A program made the translations under genes and the position numbers. A stretch of DNA of 38,256 nt from Ascidiaceihabitans sp. (GTDB lineage Bacteria > Pseudomonadota > Alphaproteobacteria > Rhodobacterales > Rhodobacteraceae): contig JAQXDI010000060.1 of the NCBI GenBank assembly GCA_029251465.1, positions 1 through 38,256 on the forward strand, written 5' to 3'. Shown here one piece after another: positions 6,401 through 15,049 of this stretch. The notes under the pieces were generated by a model. That model was not told the DNA's origin. It was given only the letters and a program-made list of their open reading frames with translations, and did no database searches. Each line of letters begins with the position of its first letter. The stretch's first letter is position 1.

Positions 6401-8848
6401 TTAGACCTTAACGCGTTCGGATTTCGGGTCGTAAAACGGTTTCAGTTGCGCTTCGGCTTTGACCTTTACGCCCATCACGTCGATCTCGAATGTGCTGTCC
6501 AACAGCTCTGCCACAGTTTCGCCTTTGCAGGGGACATAGCCCATGCCCAGCGATGCGCCGACGTGATGCCCGTACCCGCCGGATGACAGATAACCGACGT
6601 ATTCACCGTTCCGCAAAATCGGTTCGTTGTGGTAAAGCAGCGGCTCTGGATCGGTCAGCTTGAACTGCACAAGGCGTTGTTCCAGGCCCGTTTCGCGTTT
6701 GCGTAAAACCGCATCACGACCGATGAAATCAGGCTTGTCAGTTTTGACGGCAAAGCCAAGGCCCGCTTCTAAAACGTGGTCCTCGGACGTGATATCGTGC
6801 CCTAAGTGGCGGAAGCCTTTTTCCATGCGGCACGTGTCCATCATGTGCATTCCACACAGGCGCATTCCGAAATCAAAACCTGCCTCGGCCAGCGTTTCGA
6901 ACACGTGGCCACACATGTCGGAACTGACGTAAATTTCCCAGCCCAATTCGCCCACGTAGGTCACACGGTGTACCCGCGCGAGGCCCATGCCGATCTCGAT
7001 CTCTTGTGCTGTTCCGAACGGGTTCACGTCATTGCTAAAGTCGTTTGGCGACACCGCTTGCAGCAATTCGCGCGACCGTGGGCCCATGACGGCCAGCACG
7101 CCCTCACCCGCGGTAACGTCGGTGATGACCACGTTGAAATCGCCTTGATTGCGGCGCATCCACGTCTGATCGGCAAGGCGTGTGGCCGCCGGTGTCACCA
7201 CCAAATAGCAGTTTTCCTCGATGCGGGTGACTGTGACGTCCGCCTCGATCCCACCCTTGCGATTCAGGAATTGCGTGTAGACGATTTTGCCCACAGGCAC
7301 GTCGTAATCGCCGCCGCCGACGTAGTTCATGAACGCCATCGCGTCGCGCCCTTCGACGCGGATTTTGCCGAATGATGACATGTCGTACATGCCGACGTTT
7401 TGGCGCACGGCCATGTGTTCTTCGCGGACGTTGTCAAAGAAGTTCTGGCGCGACCAGCTGTATTCGTATTTGGCCTCTTGGGCTTCGCGGGCGAACCAGT
7501 TGGCGCGTTCCCAACCGGCCAATTCGCCCATCACCGCACCACGATCCAACAATTGGTTGTGGAACGGTGTGCGCCGAACACCGCGCGCGGTGTCCTTTTG
7601 GCGGAACGGGAAATGGTCCGCGTAAAGCAAGCCCAGCGTCTCTTTTGAGCGTTCCTCGAGGTAGCGTTTGTTGCCTTGGAACGGCTGCATCCGGATGATG
7701 TCAACATCGCCCAGATCGAATGGTTTTTCGCCTGTGTCCATCCACGCAGCCAGCGCCATGCCAGCGCCACCCGCGGACTGAATACCGATCGAGTTGAAGC
7801 CAGCGGCCACCCAAAAGTTGTCCATCTCTGGCGCAAGGCCAAGGTGGTATGCATCGTCCGGCGTAAAGGATTCTGGTCCGTTAAAGAACGTGTGAATGCC
7901 CGCCTCGGCCAGCATTGGCATGCGATCAACAGCCATCTCTAGGATCGGTTCGAAGTGGTCGAAATCTTCTTGCAGTTGATCGAATTCGAACCCTTCGGGG
8001 ATGCCATCGACAGCCCAGGGTTTGGATTCAGGTTCGAACGCACCTAGCAACATTTTGCCGGCGTCCTCTTTGTAATAAGCGTATTCATCAGGGACGCGCA
8101 GGACGGGCAATTGCTTTAGCCCTTCGATGCTTTCGGTCACGATGTAAAAATGTTCGCAGGCCTGCAAAGGCACGTTGACGCCAGCCATGCGGCCGACCTC
8201 GTGGCCCCACATACCGCCGCAGTTCACGACCATGTCAGCCGCGATGTGACCGGTGTTGCCGTCCGCGTCGGTCCAGTTAACGCCCGTTACGGTGCGCCCC
8301 TGTTTGGTGATGTCGGTGACCTTGACGCGCTCTTTGACCAAAGCACCGTTTTGACGGGCACCTTTGGCCAACGCCAGCGCGATGTTGGCAGGATCGCCTT
8401 GGCCATCCAGCGGCAGATAAACCGCACCCTTGATGCCCTCAAGATTAATGTGCGGGTACAATTCTTTGACGCGCTCGTTGCTGATTTCCTCGACCTCAAC
8501 GCCAAATGCGCGGGCCATGCCAGCTTGGCGATAGATCTCTTCGCGGCGCTCTTCGGTCAATGCGACAGTGATCGAACCGCAGCGTTTGAACCCTGTCGCG
8601 ACGCCTGTTTCGGCCTCAAGCGTGCCGTACAATTCCTGCGAATACTTCGCCAACTTCGTCATGTTCGCTGTCGCACGCAACTGTGTAATCAGGCCAGCGG
8701 CATGCCACGTGGTGCCAGATGTCAGCTGTTTGCGTTCCAACAACACAACGTCTTTCCACCCCAATTTGGCGAGGTGATAAGCCACAGAGCAGCCGATCAC
8801 ACCACCACCAATGATGACAACGCGGGCTTTTTCAGGAAGATCGGACAT
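6401..8848 (-). CDS. Sarcosine dehydrogenase-like FAD oxidoreductase with GcvT domain
   Basis: An 815-residue two-part flavoenzyme that oxidatively demethylates N-methylglycine derivatives, passing the methyl as methylene-tetrahydrofolate. The FAD Rossmann motif 'VVIIGGGVIGCS' is at 10-21, and 'TTWHAAG' with flavinylation-candidate His49 follows. The DAO domain reaches about 370, then FAO_M, then a GcvT aminomethyltransferase domain (about 430-705) and GcvT C-terminal domain. 'NGPESFTPD' and 'GFNSIGIQSAGGAG' resemble sarcosine dehydrogenase rather than dimethylglycine dehydrogenase. ATG 8848 is chosen for AAGG upstream and homology; ATG 8905 adds 19 unrelated residues. It lies 98 bp after the GlxA-type regulator, probably the last step (sarcosine to glycine) of the locus. 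Confidence 0.88.
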   Translation of the reverse strand: MSDLPEKARVVIIGGGVIGCSVAYHLAKLGWKDVVLLERKQLTSGTTWHAAGLITQLRATANMTKLAKYSQELYGTLEAETGVATGFKRCGSITVALTEERREEIYRQAGMARAFGVEVEEISNERVKELYPHINLEGIKGAVYLPLDGQGDPANIALALAKGARQNGALVKERVKVTDITKQGRTVTGVNWTDADGNTGHIAADMVVNCGGMWGHEVGRMAGVNVPLQACEHFYIVTESIEGLKQLPVLRVPDEYAYYKEDAGKMLLGAFEPESKPWAVDGIPEGFEFDQLQEDFDHFEPILEMAVDRMPMLAEAGIHTFFNGPESFTPDDAYHLGLAPEMDNFWVAAGFNSIGIQSAGGAGMALAAWMDTGEKPFDLGDVDIIRMQPFQGNKRYLEERSKETLGLLYADHFPFRQKDTARGVRRTPFHNQLLDRGAVMGELAGWERANWFAREAQEAKYEYSWSRQNFFDNVREEHMAVRQNVGMYDMSSFGKIRVEGRDAMAFMNYVGGGDYDVPVGKIVYTQFLNRKGGIEADVTVTRIEENCYLVVTPAATRLADQTWMRRNQGDFNVVITDVTAGEGVLAVMGPRSRELLQAVSPNDFSNDVNPFGTAQEIEIGMGLARVHRVTYVGELGWEIYVSSDMCGHVFETLAEAGFDFGMRLCGMHMMDTCRMEKGFRHLGHDITSEDHVLEAGLGFAVKTDKPDFIGRDAVLRKRETGLEQRLVQFKLTDPEPLLYHNEPILRNGEYVGYLSSGGYGHHVGASLGMGYVPCKGETVAELLDSTFEIDVMGVKVKAEAQLKPFYDPKSERVKV

Positions 8849-8918
8849 GGGCGGAAACCTTATGAAATGAGTTATTTTCGCGTGTGGCACAGATACGTCG
8901 AACACAGTCCGCCAAAAG

Positions 8919-8932
8919 CGTCATAGTTGACG
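8919..8932. promoter_or_regulatory. Inverted repeat CGTCA-TAGT-TGACG before sarcosine dehydrogenase
   Basis: A perfect 5-bp inverted repeat with a 4-base spacer sits in the 98-bp gap between the regulator stop and the sarcosine dehydrogenase start. On the minus strand it is followed by CTTTT, so it could be a weak attenuating hairpin or an operator. Evidence is limited to symmetry. Confidence 0.25.
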
Positions 8933-8946
8933 TTTTTGAGCAGTTT

Positions 8947-9954
8947 TTAGGCCTGTTGGCTGCGTCGACCAGTTGTCCGTTTTTTCTGACGGATTGCTGT
9001 TGGTGTGACACCGAAAAAGCTGCGGTAGAGGCTGGAAAATCCATTGGGAAACCCACAGGCCATCCCGATTTCGCGCACAGTCAATGTCGTGTTCAACAGC
9101 AGGTTATTTGCCCAGTTCAAACGCAGCTCACGGTAGTACGTATTAGGCGTCGTGTTCAGGTGACGGTGGAACCGGCGTTCCAACGAACGTGACGAAATGC
9201 CGACCTGCTCAACCAGATCAGAGATCGGGCGCGGGTCTTCCATGTGGGACTGCATCAGCTCGATGCATTGATCCAGTTCTTTGTCGCCTGTCATCGTCAG
9301 ACGCTTGCCACCAAAGGGTTGCAAGGTTTTGAAATCACGTATCTTTTCGTGCAGCAAAATATCTGCGGCCGTCATAACACCCGCCGCCGACATGTGATTT
9401 CCGACCAGCCCAAGGGTCAAATCCACGGCAGATTCCATCCCCGCGCAGGTCACGATGCGACCATCATCCACGGCCAAAGCATAGGTCCCGTCACCGCCCG
9501 GCTCACCACGTTCTTGTAGCACAGCGCGGTTTTCCCAGTGGGTGGTGTGCGCGTCGCTGTCCTCGGGGTTTTCCGAAATATACCGGCTCGCGGCTTCGGA
9601 CAATAACAACACCTTGGCACGACGGTACGTGTAGGTTTTGATCACGCCGCCCAGCGACAAATCAGGGTGGTCAGAATCCGAATTGCCAATGACAAAGACA
9701 TAGTCTGCGTCGGGGCGTTCTGCCAACGTTTCGGTGTCCATCCCTAGACCCGCCAAGCTGGTCACGTAACCGCCGGTGCGCGACCGGTACGTCCAGTCAA
9801 ACAACGGTGCGGGGCTGATGCGGTTGGCCATTCGCAACACTTCGACAACGCCGGACAATTCGACCAGAACGAACCCTTCTGCCACGACAATGTCCACGCG
9901 CCAAGGATCCCCTGACGCGCGTTGATTGAGCAGTTTCGGGGTCACGCCTGTCAT
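8947..9954 (-). CDS. GlxA/GbdR-type AraC family transcriptional regulator
   Basis: A 335-residue regulator with an N-terminal DJ-1/PfpI (GATase1-like) ligand domain (about 18-190) and a C-terminal AraC double helix-turn-helix (about 225-325, 'ISDLVEQVGISSRSLERRFHRHL', 'VREIGMACGFPNGFSSLYRSFFG' in two parts). This architecture is that of GbdR and CdhR, which in Pseudomonas activate glycine betaine, dimethylglycine or carnitine catabolism. The gene starts 3 bp after the betaine-homocysteine methyltransferase stop, so they are cotranscribed. Context strongly suggests it senses glycine betaine or dimethylglycine, which is inference. No DNA target is proven. Confidence 0.9.
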   Translation of the reverse strand: MTGVTPKLLNQRASGDPWRVDIVVAEGFVLVELSGVVEVLRMANRISPAPLFDWTYRSRTGGYVTSLAGLGMDTETLAERPDADYVFVIGNSDSDHPDLSLGGVIKTYTYRRAKVLLLSEAASRYISENPEDSDAHTTHWENRAVLQERGEPGGDGTYALAVDDGRIVTCAGMESAVDLTLGLVGNHMSAAGVMTAADILLHEKIRDFKTLQPFGGKRLTMTGDKELDQCIELMQSHMEDPRPISDLVEQVGISSRSLERRFHRHLNTTPNTYYRELRLNWANNLLLNTTLTVREIGMACGFPNGFSSLYRSFFGVTPTAIRQKKRTTGRRSQQA

Positions 9955-9957
9955 GCT

Positions 9958-10833
9958 TTATGTCACCTTAAATCGACGTACGAGTTCGCTGATGTGTGCA
10001 GGTCCGACTTCGCAGCACCCGCCGATCAGGGTTGCACCAGAATCAATCCAGCCTTGGGCGAAATCTGCATATCTGTCAGGGCCTAAATCCGTGCGCGATT
10101 TCAAGCTGTCCACAGTTGCGCCGATCTTGTCAAAGTCAGCGGCAATTCCGGTGAACCCGTTGGCATAGGCACCCACGGGGATGCTTTGCGCCGAAAGAAC
10201 TGGCACGGCGGCGTCCACGGCTTCCGGCAGTGAACAATTCACAAAAACAGCTGCGGGTTTGTATTCGCGAAGCAGCGGCAAAATGTCGACCAAAGGTTCG
10301 CCAGAACGCAGTTTTGTGCCATCCTGATCATCGACAGACAAAGCAAGCCAAACCGGTTTGCCTGTCACGCCCACGCCCATCAATCCACCCAAGGCCTGAT
10401 CGATGCCAGACATGGTTTCCAGCACATGCACATCGACGTAATTGGCGTGAATGCGCGCCAGATGGGCGTAGGTTTCAGCAGCATCTGCGGCCGGAGGAGA
10501 TTTATCTGCGCGATACGAAAAACCTTGCGGCCCAAGACTGCCGGCCACCAGCCCCGCGCCATGCGCGTCACGCGATTGAACGGCCAGGGTGCAGGCCAAA
10601 TGCGCCAACGTGTCCAACTGGTCTTCGATGCCGTGGGCAATCAAACGATCGGGCAGTACCGAATAACTATTTGTGGTGGCAACATCTGCACCGGCGGCGA
10701 AATATTCGTCATGCACCGTGCGCACGATTTCAGGCGTGTCCAGCAAGGCTTGCACAGACCAAAGCGACGTCGCCTTGCCCGCGCGTGCGATCAATTCCTG
10801 GCCCATGCCGCCGTCCAAAAGAGTGATTGTCAT
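9958..10833 (-). CDS. Betaine-homocysteine S-methyltransferase-like, homocysteine S-methyltransferase family
   Basis: A 291-residue zinc-dependent methyltransferase of the S-methyl_trans (Pfam) family. It begins 'LLDGGMGQEL' (6-14), has 'GSLGPQG' near 98-104, and the zinc cysteines are Cys200 ('FVNCS') and the pair Cys273-Cys274 ('IGGCCEVGP'). Sequence alone does not separate betaine-homocysteine methyltransferase from MmuM (S-methylmethionine donor). The neighbours (GbdR-type regulator, dimethylglycine and sarcosine dehydrogenases) support the betaine-using reaction: glycine betaine plus homocysteine to dimethylglycine plus methionine. It begins a new transcription unit after a terminator and reads into the regulator gene. 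Confidence 0.88.
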   Translation of the reverse strand: MTITLLDGGMGQELIARAGKATSLWSVQALLDTPEIVRTVHDEYFAAGADVATTNSYSVLPDRLIAHGIEDQLDTLAHLACTLAVQSRDAHGAGLVAGSLGPQGFSYRADKSPPAADAAETYAHLARIHANYVDVHVLETMSGIDQALGGLMGVGVTGKPVWLALSVDDQDGTKLRSGEPLVDILPLLREYKPAAVFVNCSLPEAVDAAVPVLSAQSIPVGAYANGFTGIAADFDKIGATVDSLKSRTDLGPDRYADFAQGWIDSGATLIGGCCEVGPAHISELVRRFKVT

Positions 10834-10868
10834 TGTGTTACCCGATCATCAGTTTCGCAGTATTCAAA

Positions 10869-10886
10869 CCACATCAGGCAATGTGG
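10869..10886. promoter_or_regulatory. Inverted repeat CCACAT-N6-ATGTGG upstream of the BHMT gene
   Basis: A perfect 6-bp inverted repeat with a 6-base spacer is centred about 44 bp before the methyltransferase start, inside the only sizeable promoter region of that unit. It is a candidate operator for the GbdR-like regulator or the XRE-cupin regulator; no matching copy was recognised elsewhere. Confidence 0.3.
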
Positions 10887-10941
10887 GCCAAATGTCTTGT
10901 TGGAAAACGGCACACCGTAGGTCGGGATAGGCATGCACGTG

Positions 10942-10972
10942 AAAAACCAAGGCGCACCCCTGCGCGCCTTGG
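10942..10972 (-). terminator. Strong terminator after dimethylglycine dehydrogenase
   Basis: On the minus strand a 9-bp perfect stem CCAAGGCGC / GCGCCTTGG with an 8-base loop is followed directly by TTTTT, 20 bases after the dehydrogenase stop. The plus strand also reads ATATTTTT after the stem, so it may act in both directions. It separates the XRE-LysE-GFA-dehydrogenase unit from the methyltransferase unit. Confidence 0.9.
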
Positions 10973-10992
10973 ATATTTTTATCGTGTGCTGG

Positions 10993-13446
10993 TTACGCAC
11001 GGATGCGTTCGTTGGATGGATCCCAAAGCGGTTCGTCCTTTTGCACAACAGCTTTGCAGCGCGTGCCAAAGATTTCCACCTCAAGCTCGGTGCCTTCGTC
11101 TGCCAAATCGGCGCGCACCATGCCCAAAGCCACAGATTTGTTGATCCGGTAGCCCCAGTCACCCGAAGTGGTTTCGCCGACAACCTCGTCGCCATGCCAG
11201 ATCGTCGACATGTAAGGCGCGTCGGTGAATGGCGCGTCCACGATCAGCGTGACAAAGCCCTTTTTGGACCCTTGCTGTCTTTCGGCCAGCAACGCGGCTT
11301 TGCCCGGGAAATCCTGTGGCTTGTCAAAGCGGATAAACCGTTCGATCCCGCCCTCAAGCAACGTGTAGTCAGACGACAAGTCGCCTTTCCACGTGCGGTA
11401 GCCTTTTTCGATCCGCATCGAGTTCAGCGCGTACATTCCGAACGGCGTGGCCCCTGCGTCGCACACCGCGTCGTAGGCGTGTTTCGCATCATCGAACGAC
11501 GTGTGCACTTCCCAGCCCAATTCGCCCGCAAACGAGATGCGGAACAGTTTGGCAGGCTTGCCCGCAAACGTCGCGTCCTGGATCGTCAACCAGCCTGTGG
11601 ACAGGTCCGCGTCAGGTGCAAGACCCGCGATTAAATCGCGCGATGTCGGCCCTGTGACGATCATCGTTGACCAGTCTGTCGTGATGTCCGTGAGGGTCAG
11701 AGAACCATCTGCTGGCAACGCGTTGGCCAGGAAATCAAAGTCATGCCATTGGGCAACAGCGGCGGTCATGATCCAGAAATCGTCCTCATCCCAACGGATG
11801 ATCGTGACCTCGGTGACGATGCGCCCGCGGCTGTCTGCGAAATAGCCAAGGTTCATGCGGCCAGCTTTTGGCAATGCGCCTGCGATCTGACCACGCAACC
11901 ATTCCGCAGCGCCAGTCCCCGACAGCTTGTAGCGCGAAAAGCCCGGCATATCGAGAACACCTGTGCCGTCACGTACGGCTTCGACTTCATCCTTGATGCG
12001 TGCGCTCCATGGCCCTTCGCGGTTCCATGTTTCGGTTGCGGCCTCGGATGTGTCGTCACCGTCCTTGGCGAACCAATTGACGCGTTCCCAGCCGTTGTAT
12101 GCTCCGAATTGGGCACCGGACGCTTGCAAACGTGCGTGGTTCGGCGACAATTTCTTGTCACGTCCTGCGGGCCATTCATGACGCGGAAAGTGCATGGCAT
12201 ATTCGTGCCCATAGGTTTCCAGCGCTTTGGACAAGCAGTAATCGTGATCGGCATAGTCAGTGTAGCGACGTGGATCGACGGCCCACATGTCCAGTTCGGT
12301 TTCGCCGTGCATGATCCATTCGGCCAATGTCTTGCCAGCACCGCCACCTTGGGCGATCCCGAACGTGAACGAATGCGCCTCGTATGCATTCGGAACACCC
12401 GGCATTGGTCCGATCATTGGCAAGCCATCCGGCGCATACGGGATCGGGCCGTTGATGTTGCGACCAACACCTGCGGTACCCAATGCTGGCAAACGCTCCA
12501 TCGCGTCTTCGATATAAAACTCCAAACGCTCCAGATCATCCGGGTACAGCTGGAACGAGAAATCTTCGGGCATCAGATCGTCAGGTGTGACCCAATGGGC
12601 CTTACAATTCCGCTCGTATGGTCCAAGGTTCAGGCCGTTCTTGTCTTGGCGCAGGTAATAAGATGTATCCACGTCGCGGATCATCGGCATTTTGCGACCA
12701 TTTTCTTTGGTCCATGCGGCCAGTTCCGGGATTTCATCGGTCAAGAAATACTGGTGTGACATGACAACCATCGGAACCGTGCGCCCGCCAAATGGCTTGA
12801 ACATTTCGCCGACGCGTTGCGCGTAGTAACCGGCACAGTTGGCGACGTGTTCACAACGAATGTCGCCCTTTTCGGTTTTAACAATCCACTCGTCGCCGTC
12901 TCGTTCGATGCCTGTGACCGAACAGAACCGTTCGATCCGACCACCTGCGTCACGCGCACCTTTGGCCAATGCTTGGGTCAACTGGGCGGGATCAATGTCG
13001 CCGTCTAGCGGATCCCAAAGACCACCCGCAAGGCCATGTGTTTCCATGAACGGATTGTGTTCTTTCAACTCGTCCGGCGTGCAAATATCCATTTGCAGAC
13101 CTTGGTAGCGGCCCATGCCTGCGACGCGCTCAAATTCCTGCATACGCTCTTTGGTGTGGGCCAAACGGATCGCGCCAGTGACGTGATAGTTCATCGGGTA
13201 ATCAACGTCTTCGGCCAGCGTGCGGTACATCGCGGCTGAGTAGCGCTGCATGTTCATCACGGCCCACGAACCGGCAAAGTTCGGAACGTTACCTGCCGCG
13301 TGCCAGGTAGAACCCGCCGTCAGTTCGTTCTTTTCCAGTAGAACGCAATCGGTCCAGCCTTCTTTTGCCAGATGGTACAGCGTTGATGTACCGACCACAC
13401 CGCCACCGATGATGACGACACGGGCCGTTGTTGGAAAATCGCTCAT
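10993..13446 (-). CDS. Dimethylglycine dehydrogenase-like FAD oxidoreductase with GcvT domain
   Basis: An 817-residue flavoprotein: FAD-binding 'VVIIGGGVVGTS' at 10-21, 'GSTWHAAG' with candidate flavin-linked His49, DAO domain to about 370, FAO_M linker, GcvT domain and GcvT C-terminal domain. 'SYYLRQDKNGLNLGPYE' and 'NGPIPYAPDGLPMIGP' match mammalian DMGDH ('SYYLRQ', 'NGPITYSPD') better than sarcosine dehydrogenase. It would convert dimethylglycine to sarcosine and load a one-carbon unit on tetrahydrofolate. Its ATG overlaps the GFA gene's TGA (ATGA) with AAGGGAG upstream, so translation is coupled. A strong terminator follows. Confidence 0.88.
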   Translation of the reverse strand: MSDFPTTARVVIIGGGVVGTSTLYHLAKEGWTDCVLLEKNELTAGSTWHAAGNVPNFAGSWAVMNMQRYSAAMYRTLAEDVDYPMNYHVTGAIRLAHTKERMQEFERVAGMGRYQGLQMDICTPDELKEHNPFMETHGLAGGLWDPLDGDIDPAQLTQALAKGARDAGGRIERFCSVTGIERDGDEWIVKTEKGDIRCEHVANCAGYYAQRVGEMFKPFGGRTVPMVVMSHQYFLTDEIPELAAWTKENGRKMPMIRDVDTSYYLRQDKNGLNLGPYERNCKAHWVTPDDLMPEDFSFQLYPDDLERLEFYIEDAMERLPALGTAGVGRNINGPIPYAPDGLPMIGPMPGVPNAYEAHSFTFGIAQGGGAGKTLAEWIMHGETELDMWAVDPRRYTDYADHDYCLSKALETYGHEYAMHFPRHEWPAGRDKKLSPNHARLQASGAQFGAYNGWERVNWFAKDGDDTSEAATETWNREGPWSARIKDEVEAVRDGTGVLDMPGFSRYKLSGTGAAEWLRGQIAGALPKAGRMNLGYFADSRGRIVTEVTIIRWDEDDFWIMTAAVAQWHDFDFLANALPADGSLTLTDITTDWSTMIVTGPTSRDLIAGLAPDADLSTGWLTIQDATFAGKPAKLFRISFAGELGWEVHTSFDDAKHAYDAVCDAGATPFGMYALNSMRIEKGYRTWKGDLSSDYTLLEGGIERFIRFDKPQDFPGKAALLAERQQGSKKGFVTLIVDAPFTDAPYMSTIWHGDEVVGETTSGDWGYRINKSVALGMVRADLADEGTELEVEIFGTRCKAVVQKDEPLWDPSNERIRA

Positions 13447-13819
13447 TTGTAGTGCTCCCTTTGCGGCGCATCGTCCGCTATTTCATAGTAATCCCCCTTG
13501 TCCGCCGTGAAGATATGGCGGTTCAGGGTCAAATTCGTGGGGCTGTCGATCAAGCCCAGCGAAAAGCTCATGCTGTCCTCGTCCTTGCGCTTCCAAAACA
13601 GGAAGGACCCGCAGGTGGGACAGAAACCTCGTTTGGCGATGTCGCTGGATTCGTACCAGCGGACCTCGCCTGTGATTTCAAAATCGGTTTCGGGCATGTG
13701 CCCTGACGCCCAATGATGACCGGATTTTTTCGGCATTGCCCGCAGGGGCAGGCTGTTGCTGTCTCGGGTTGGGCGACGGTGAACGTCACGCCTTTGCAGT
13801 TGCAGCTTCCTTTTAGCAT
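13443..13819 (-). pseudogene. GFA/CENP-V family protein split by a -1 frameshift at an A6 run
   Basis: A 125-residue GFA-family (Mss4-like, zinc, glutathione-related) protein is encoded in two frames. Frame one starts at ATG 13819 after GGGAGAG and gives 'MLKGSCNCKGVTF' to 'CPCGQCRK'. The other frame gives 'SGHHWASGHMPETDF' to 'FCPTCGSFLFW', 'HIFTADKGDYYE' and the TGA at 13443. The joint is the six A (plus-strand T at 13725-13730), where the codons read A AAA AAT; a -1 slip restores a normal full-length protein with all zinc cysteines. It overlaps the LysE stop (TGATG) and the dehydrogenase start (ATGA). It may be a mutation, a sequencing error, or a real slippage site. Family members were once linked to formaldehyde, a by-product of neighbouring reactions. 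Confidence 0.82.
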
Positions 13820-14439
13820 CACACTCTCCCTGGTGTTGTGGCGGTGCCAAGCAGCACGCCGTAGATGACAAAACAGGCGCCCATCACGCGGCGCACCCAG
13901 ACGTTGAACACAGCGCCCATGGCCGCGCGACCAAGGCCCGCACCGATGGCCGTGAACCCCGTGTAGGCCAATGCTGTTAGCGTCAGCGTTGTTGGCATGA
14001 TCACCCACATTTGCCCCCAGATCGGGGCCTCAGGCGACACGAACTGTGAAAATGCGGCAAAATACCCGGCGACGGACTTTGGATTGATCACAGCAATGGC
14101 CAAGGCATTGGCATAGATTGATCCGGCTTGGGCTTGCACCTTTGGCGGTGGGCGGCGGGCCAGTATGCAGCCGCGTATGCCAAGGAAAATCAGGAAACAT
14201 GCGCCAATGGTTTTGGCGATCAGGAACGCTGTGGGCGAGGCCGCGATCAAGGCGGTGATCCCAAAGGCGGACAGAATCAGGAACAACGTCGCTTGGGTCA
14301 AAATCGCCAAAACCGCAATCAGCCCGCGACGAAACCCGATGGTCATGCCGTTGGTGATGCAGTTCACCGCGTTTGGCCCCGGCGTGATCACAAAGACCCC
14401 CCAGAACAGCGCGAATATGATCCAGCCCTCGAACGTCAT
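13819..14439 (-). CDS. LysE/RhtB family translocator
   Basis: A 206-residue inner-membrane exporter of amino acids or small metabolites. It has about six hydrophobic segments, the signature 'VFVITPGPNAVNCI' near 16-29, and 'AVINPKSVAGYFAAF', the paired Asn-Pro-Lys loop of the family. ATG 14439 is chosen because AAGGG lies about 10 bases upstream and the N-terminus 'MTFEGWIIFALFWG' fits; the longer frame from 14502 overlaps the regulator gene. Its stop overlaps the GFA start (TGATG). Encoded between an XRE-cupin regulator and dimethylglycine dehydrogenase, it may export a methylated amino acid or intermediate, which is inference. Confidence 0.88.
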   Translation of the reverse strand: MTFEGWIIFALFWGVFVITPGPNAVNCITNGMTIGFRRGLIAVLAILTQATLFLILSAFGITALIAASPTAFLIAKTIGACFLIFLGIRGCILARRPPPKVQAQAGSIYANALAIAVINPKSVAGYFAAFSQFVSPEAPIWGQMWVIMPTTLTLTALAYTGFTAIGAGLGRAAMGAVFNVWVRRVMGACFVIYGVLLGTATTPGRV

Positions 14440-14452
14440 CAATACAAACCCT

Positions 14453-15025
14453 TCAATACACTGGCGGCGCGATGACCCAGACCGCAACGGCAGGCGCGTC
14501 ATAAGGGTTCATCCAGCGAAACGGTTCGCCTTTGATGCGAAAGCTGTCTCCGGGGTGGATGTGAAACAACCGACCCGCGATATCGAGGTCCAGCTGACCC
14601 GAGATCAGATACCCGACCTCTTGAGTGGGCCGTATCACGGGGTCTGTGATCTCGCTGTGCGGCTCGAATGTAGAATGCACCATTTCAAAGTCGTCGGTCA
14701 GATCAGGCGACAGCAGTTCTTCGACCAAGCCCGCAACTGTGGACCCCATTTGGCGCCGCGTGCCTTGACGCACAACATAGCCTGCCTCGGCGACAGGGGC
14801 GGCTTCGTTTCGAAACAGGATCGACACGGGCACTTCGAGAAAACCAGCGATGTGGCGCAAGTCGGTAATGGAGGGTTCGGACAAGTCACGCTCGACCTGA
14901 CTGAGCCAACCCACAGAGCGCCCCAGCCCGTCGGCCATGTCCATCAACGTCAGCCCGCGCGATTTGCGCAGGGCCCGCAGGTCAGCGCCCAACGTGTCGG
15001 GCTTGGACAGGTTTGATTGTAGCAT
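14453..15025 (-). CDS. XRE family regulator with C-terminal cupin sensor
   Basis: A 190-residue regulator with an N-terminal HTH_3 (about 13-66, 'LGADLRALRKSRGLTLMDMA', 'VGWLSQVERD') and a C-terminal cupin_2 domain (about 110-188, 'SGQLDLDIAGRLFHIHPGDSF'). This is the PuuR/SutR-like layout of regulators that sense small metabolites and usually repress a neighbouring catabolic or transport operon. It is first of the minus-strand unit ending with dimethylglycine dehydrogenase, 13 bp before the LysE start. GTGAAA/TTTCAC half-sites directly upstream suggest autoregulation. The effector may be dimethylglycine or a related amine, which is inference. Confidence 0.9.
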   Translation of the reverse strand: MLQSNLSKPDTLGADLRALRKSRGLTLMDMADGLGRSVGWLSQVERDLSEPSITDLRHIAGFLEVPVSILFRNEAAPVAEAGYVVRQGTRRQMGSTVAGLVEELLSPDLTDDFEMVHSTFEPHSEITDPVIRPTQEVGYLISGQLDLDIAGRLFHIHPGDSFRIKGEPFRWMNPYDAPAVAVWVIAPPVY

Positions 15026-15049
15026 AGTGGCTTTCGCGGAATGTGATCC

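Noticed and set aside
8150..8926. 258-codon open frame antisense to the sarcosine dehydrogenase
   Set aside because: Shadow of the sense-strand codon use; the sense gene is certain.
10834..10992. SAM riboswitch before the methyltransferase
   Set aside because: Only a terminator and a short inverted repeat are visible; no known SAM aptamer pattern recognised.
11743..12759. 338-codon open frame antisense to the dimethylglycine dehydrogenase
   Set aside because: Same pattern; no recognisable domain and no ribosome site.
14453..14502. Longer start for the first LysE protein at 14502
   Set aside because: It would overlap the regulator gene by 50 bases and adds no family sequence; AAGGG before ATG 14439 is better.
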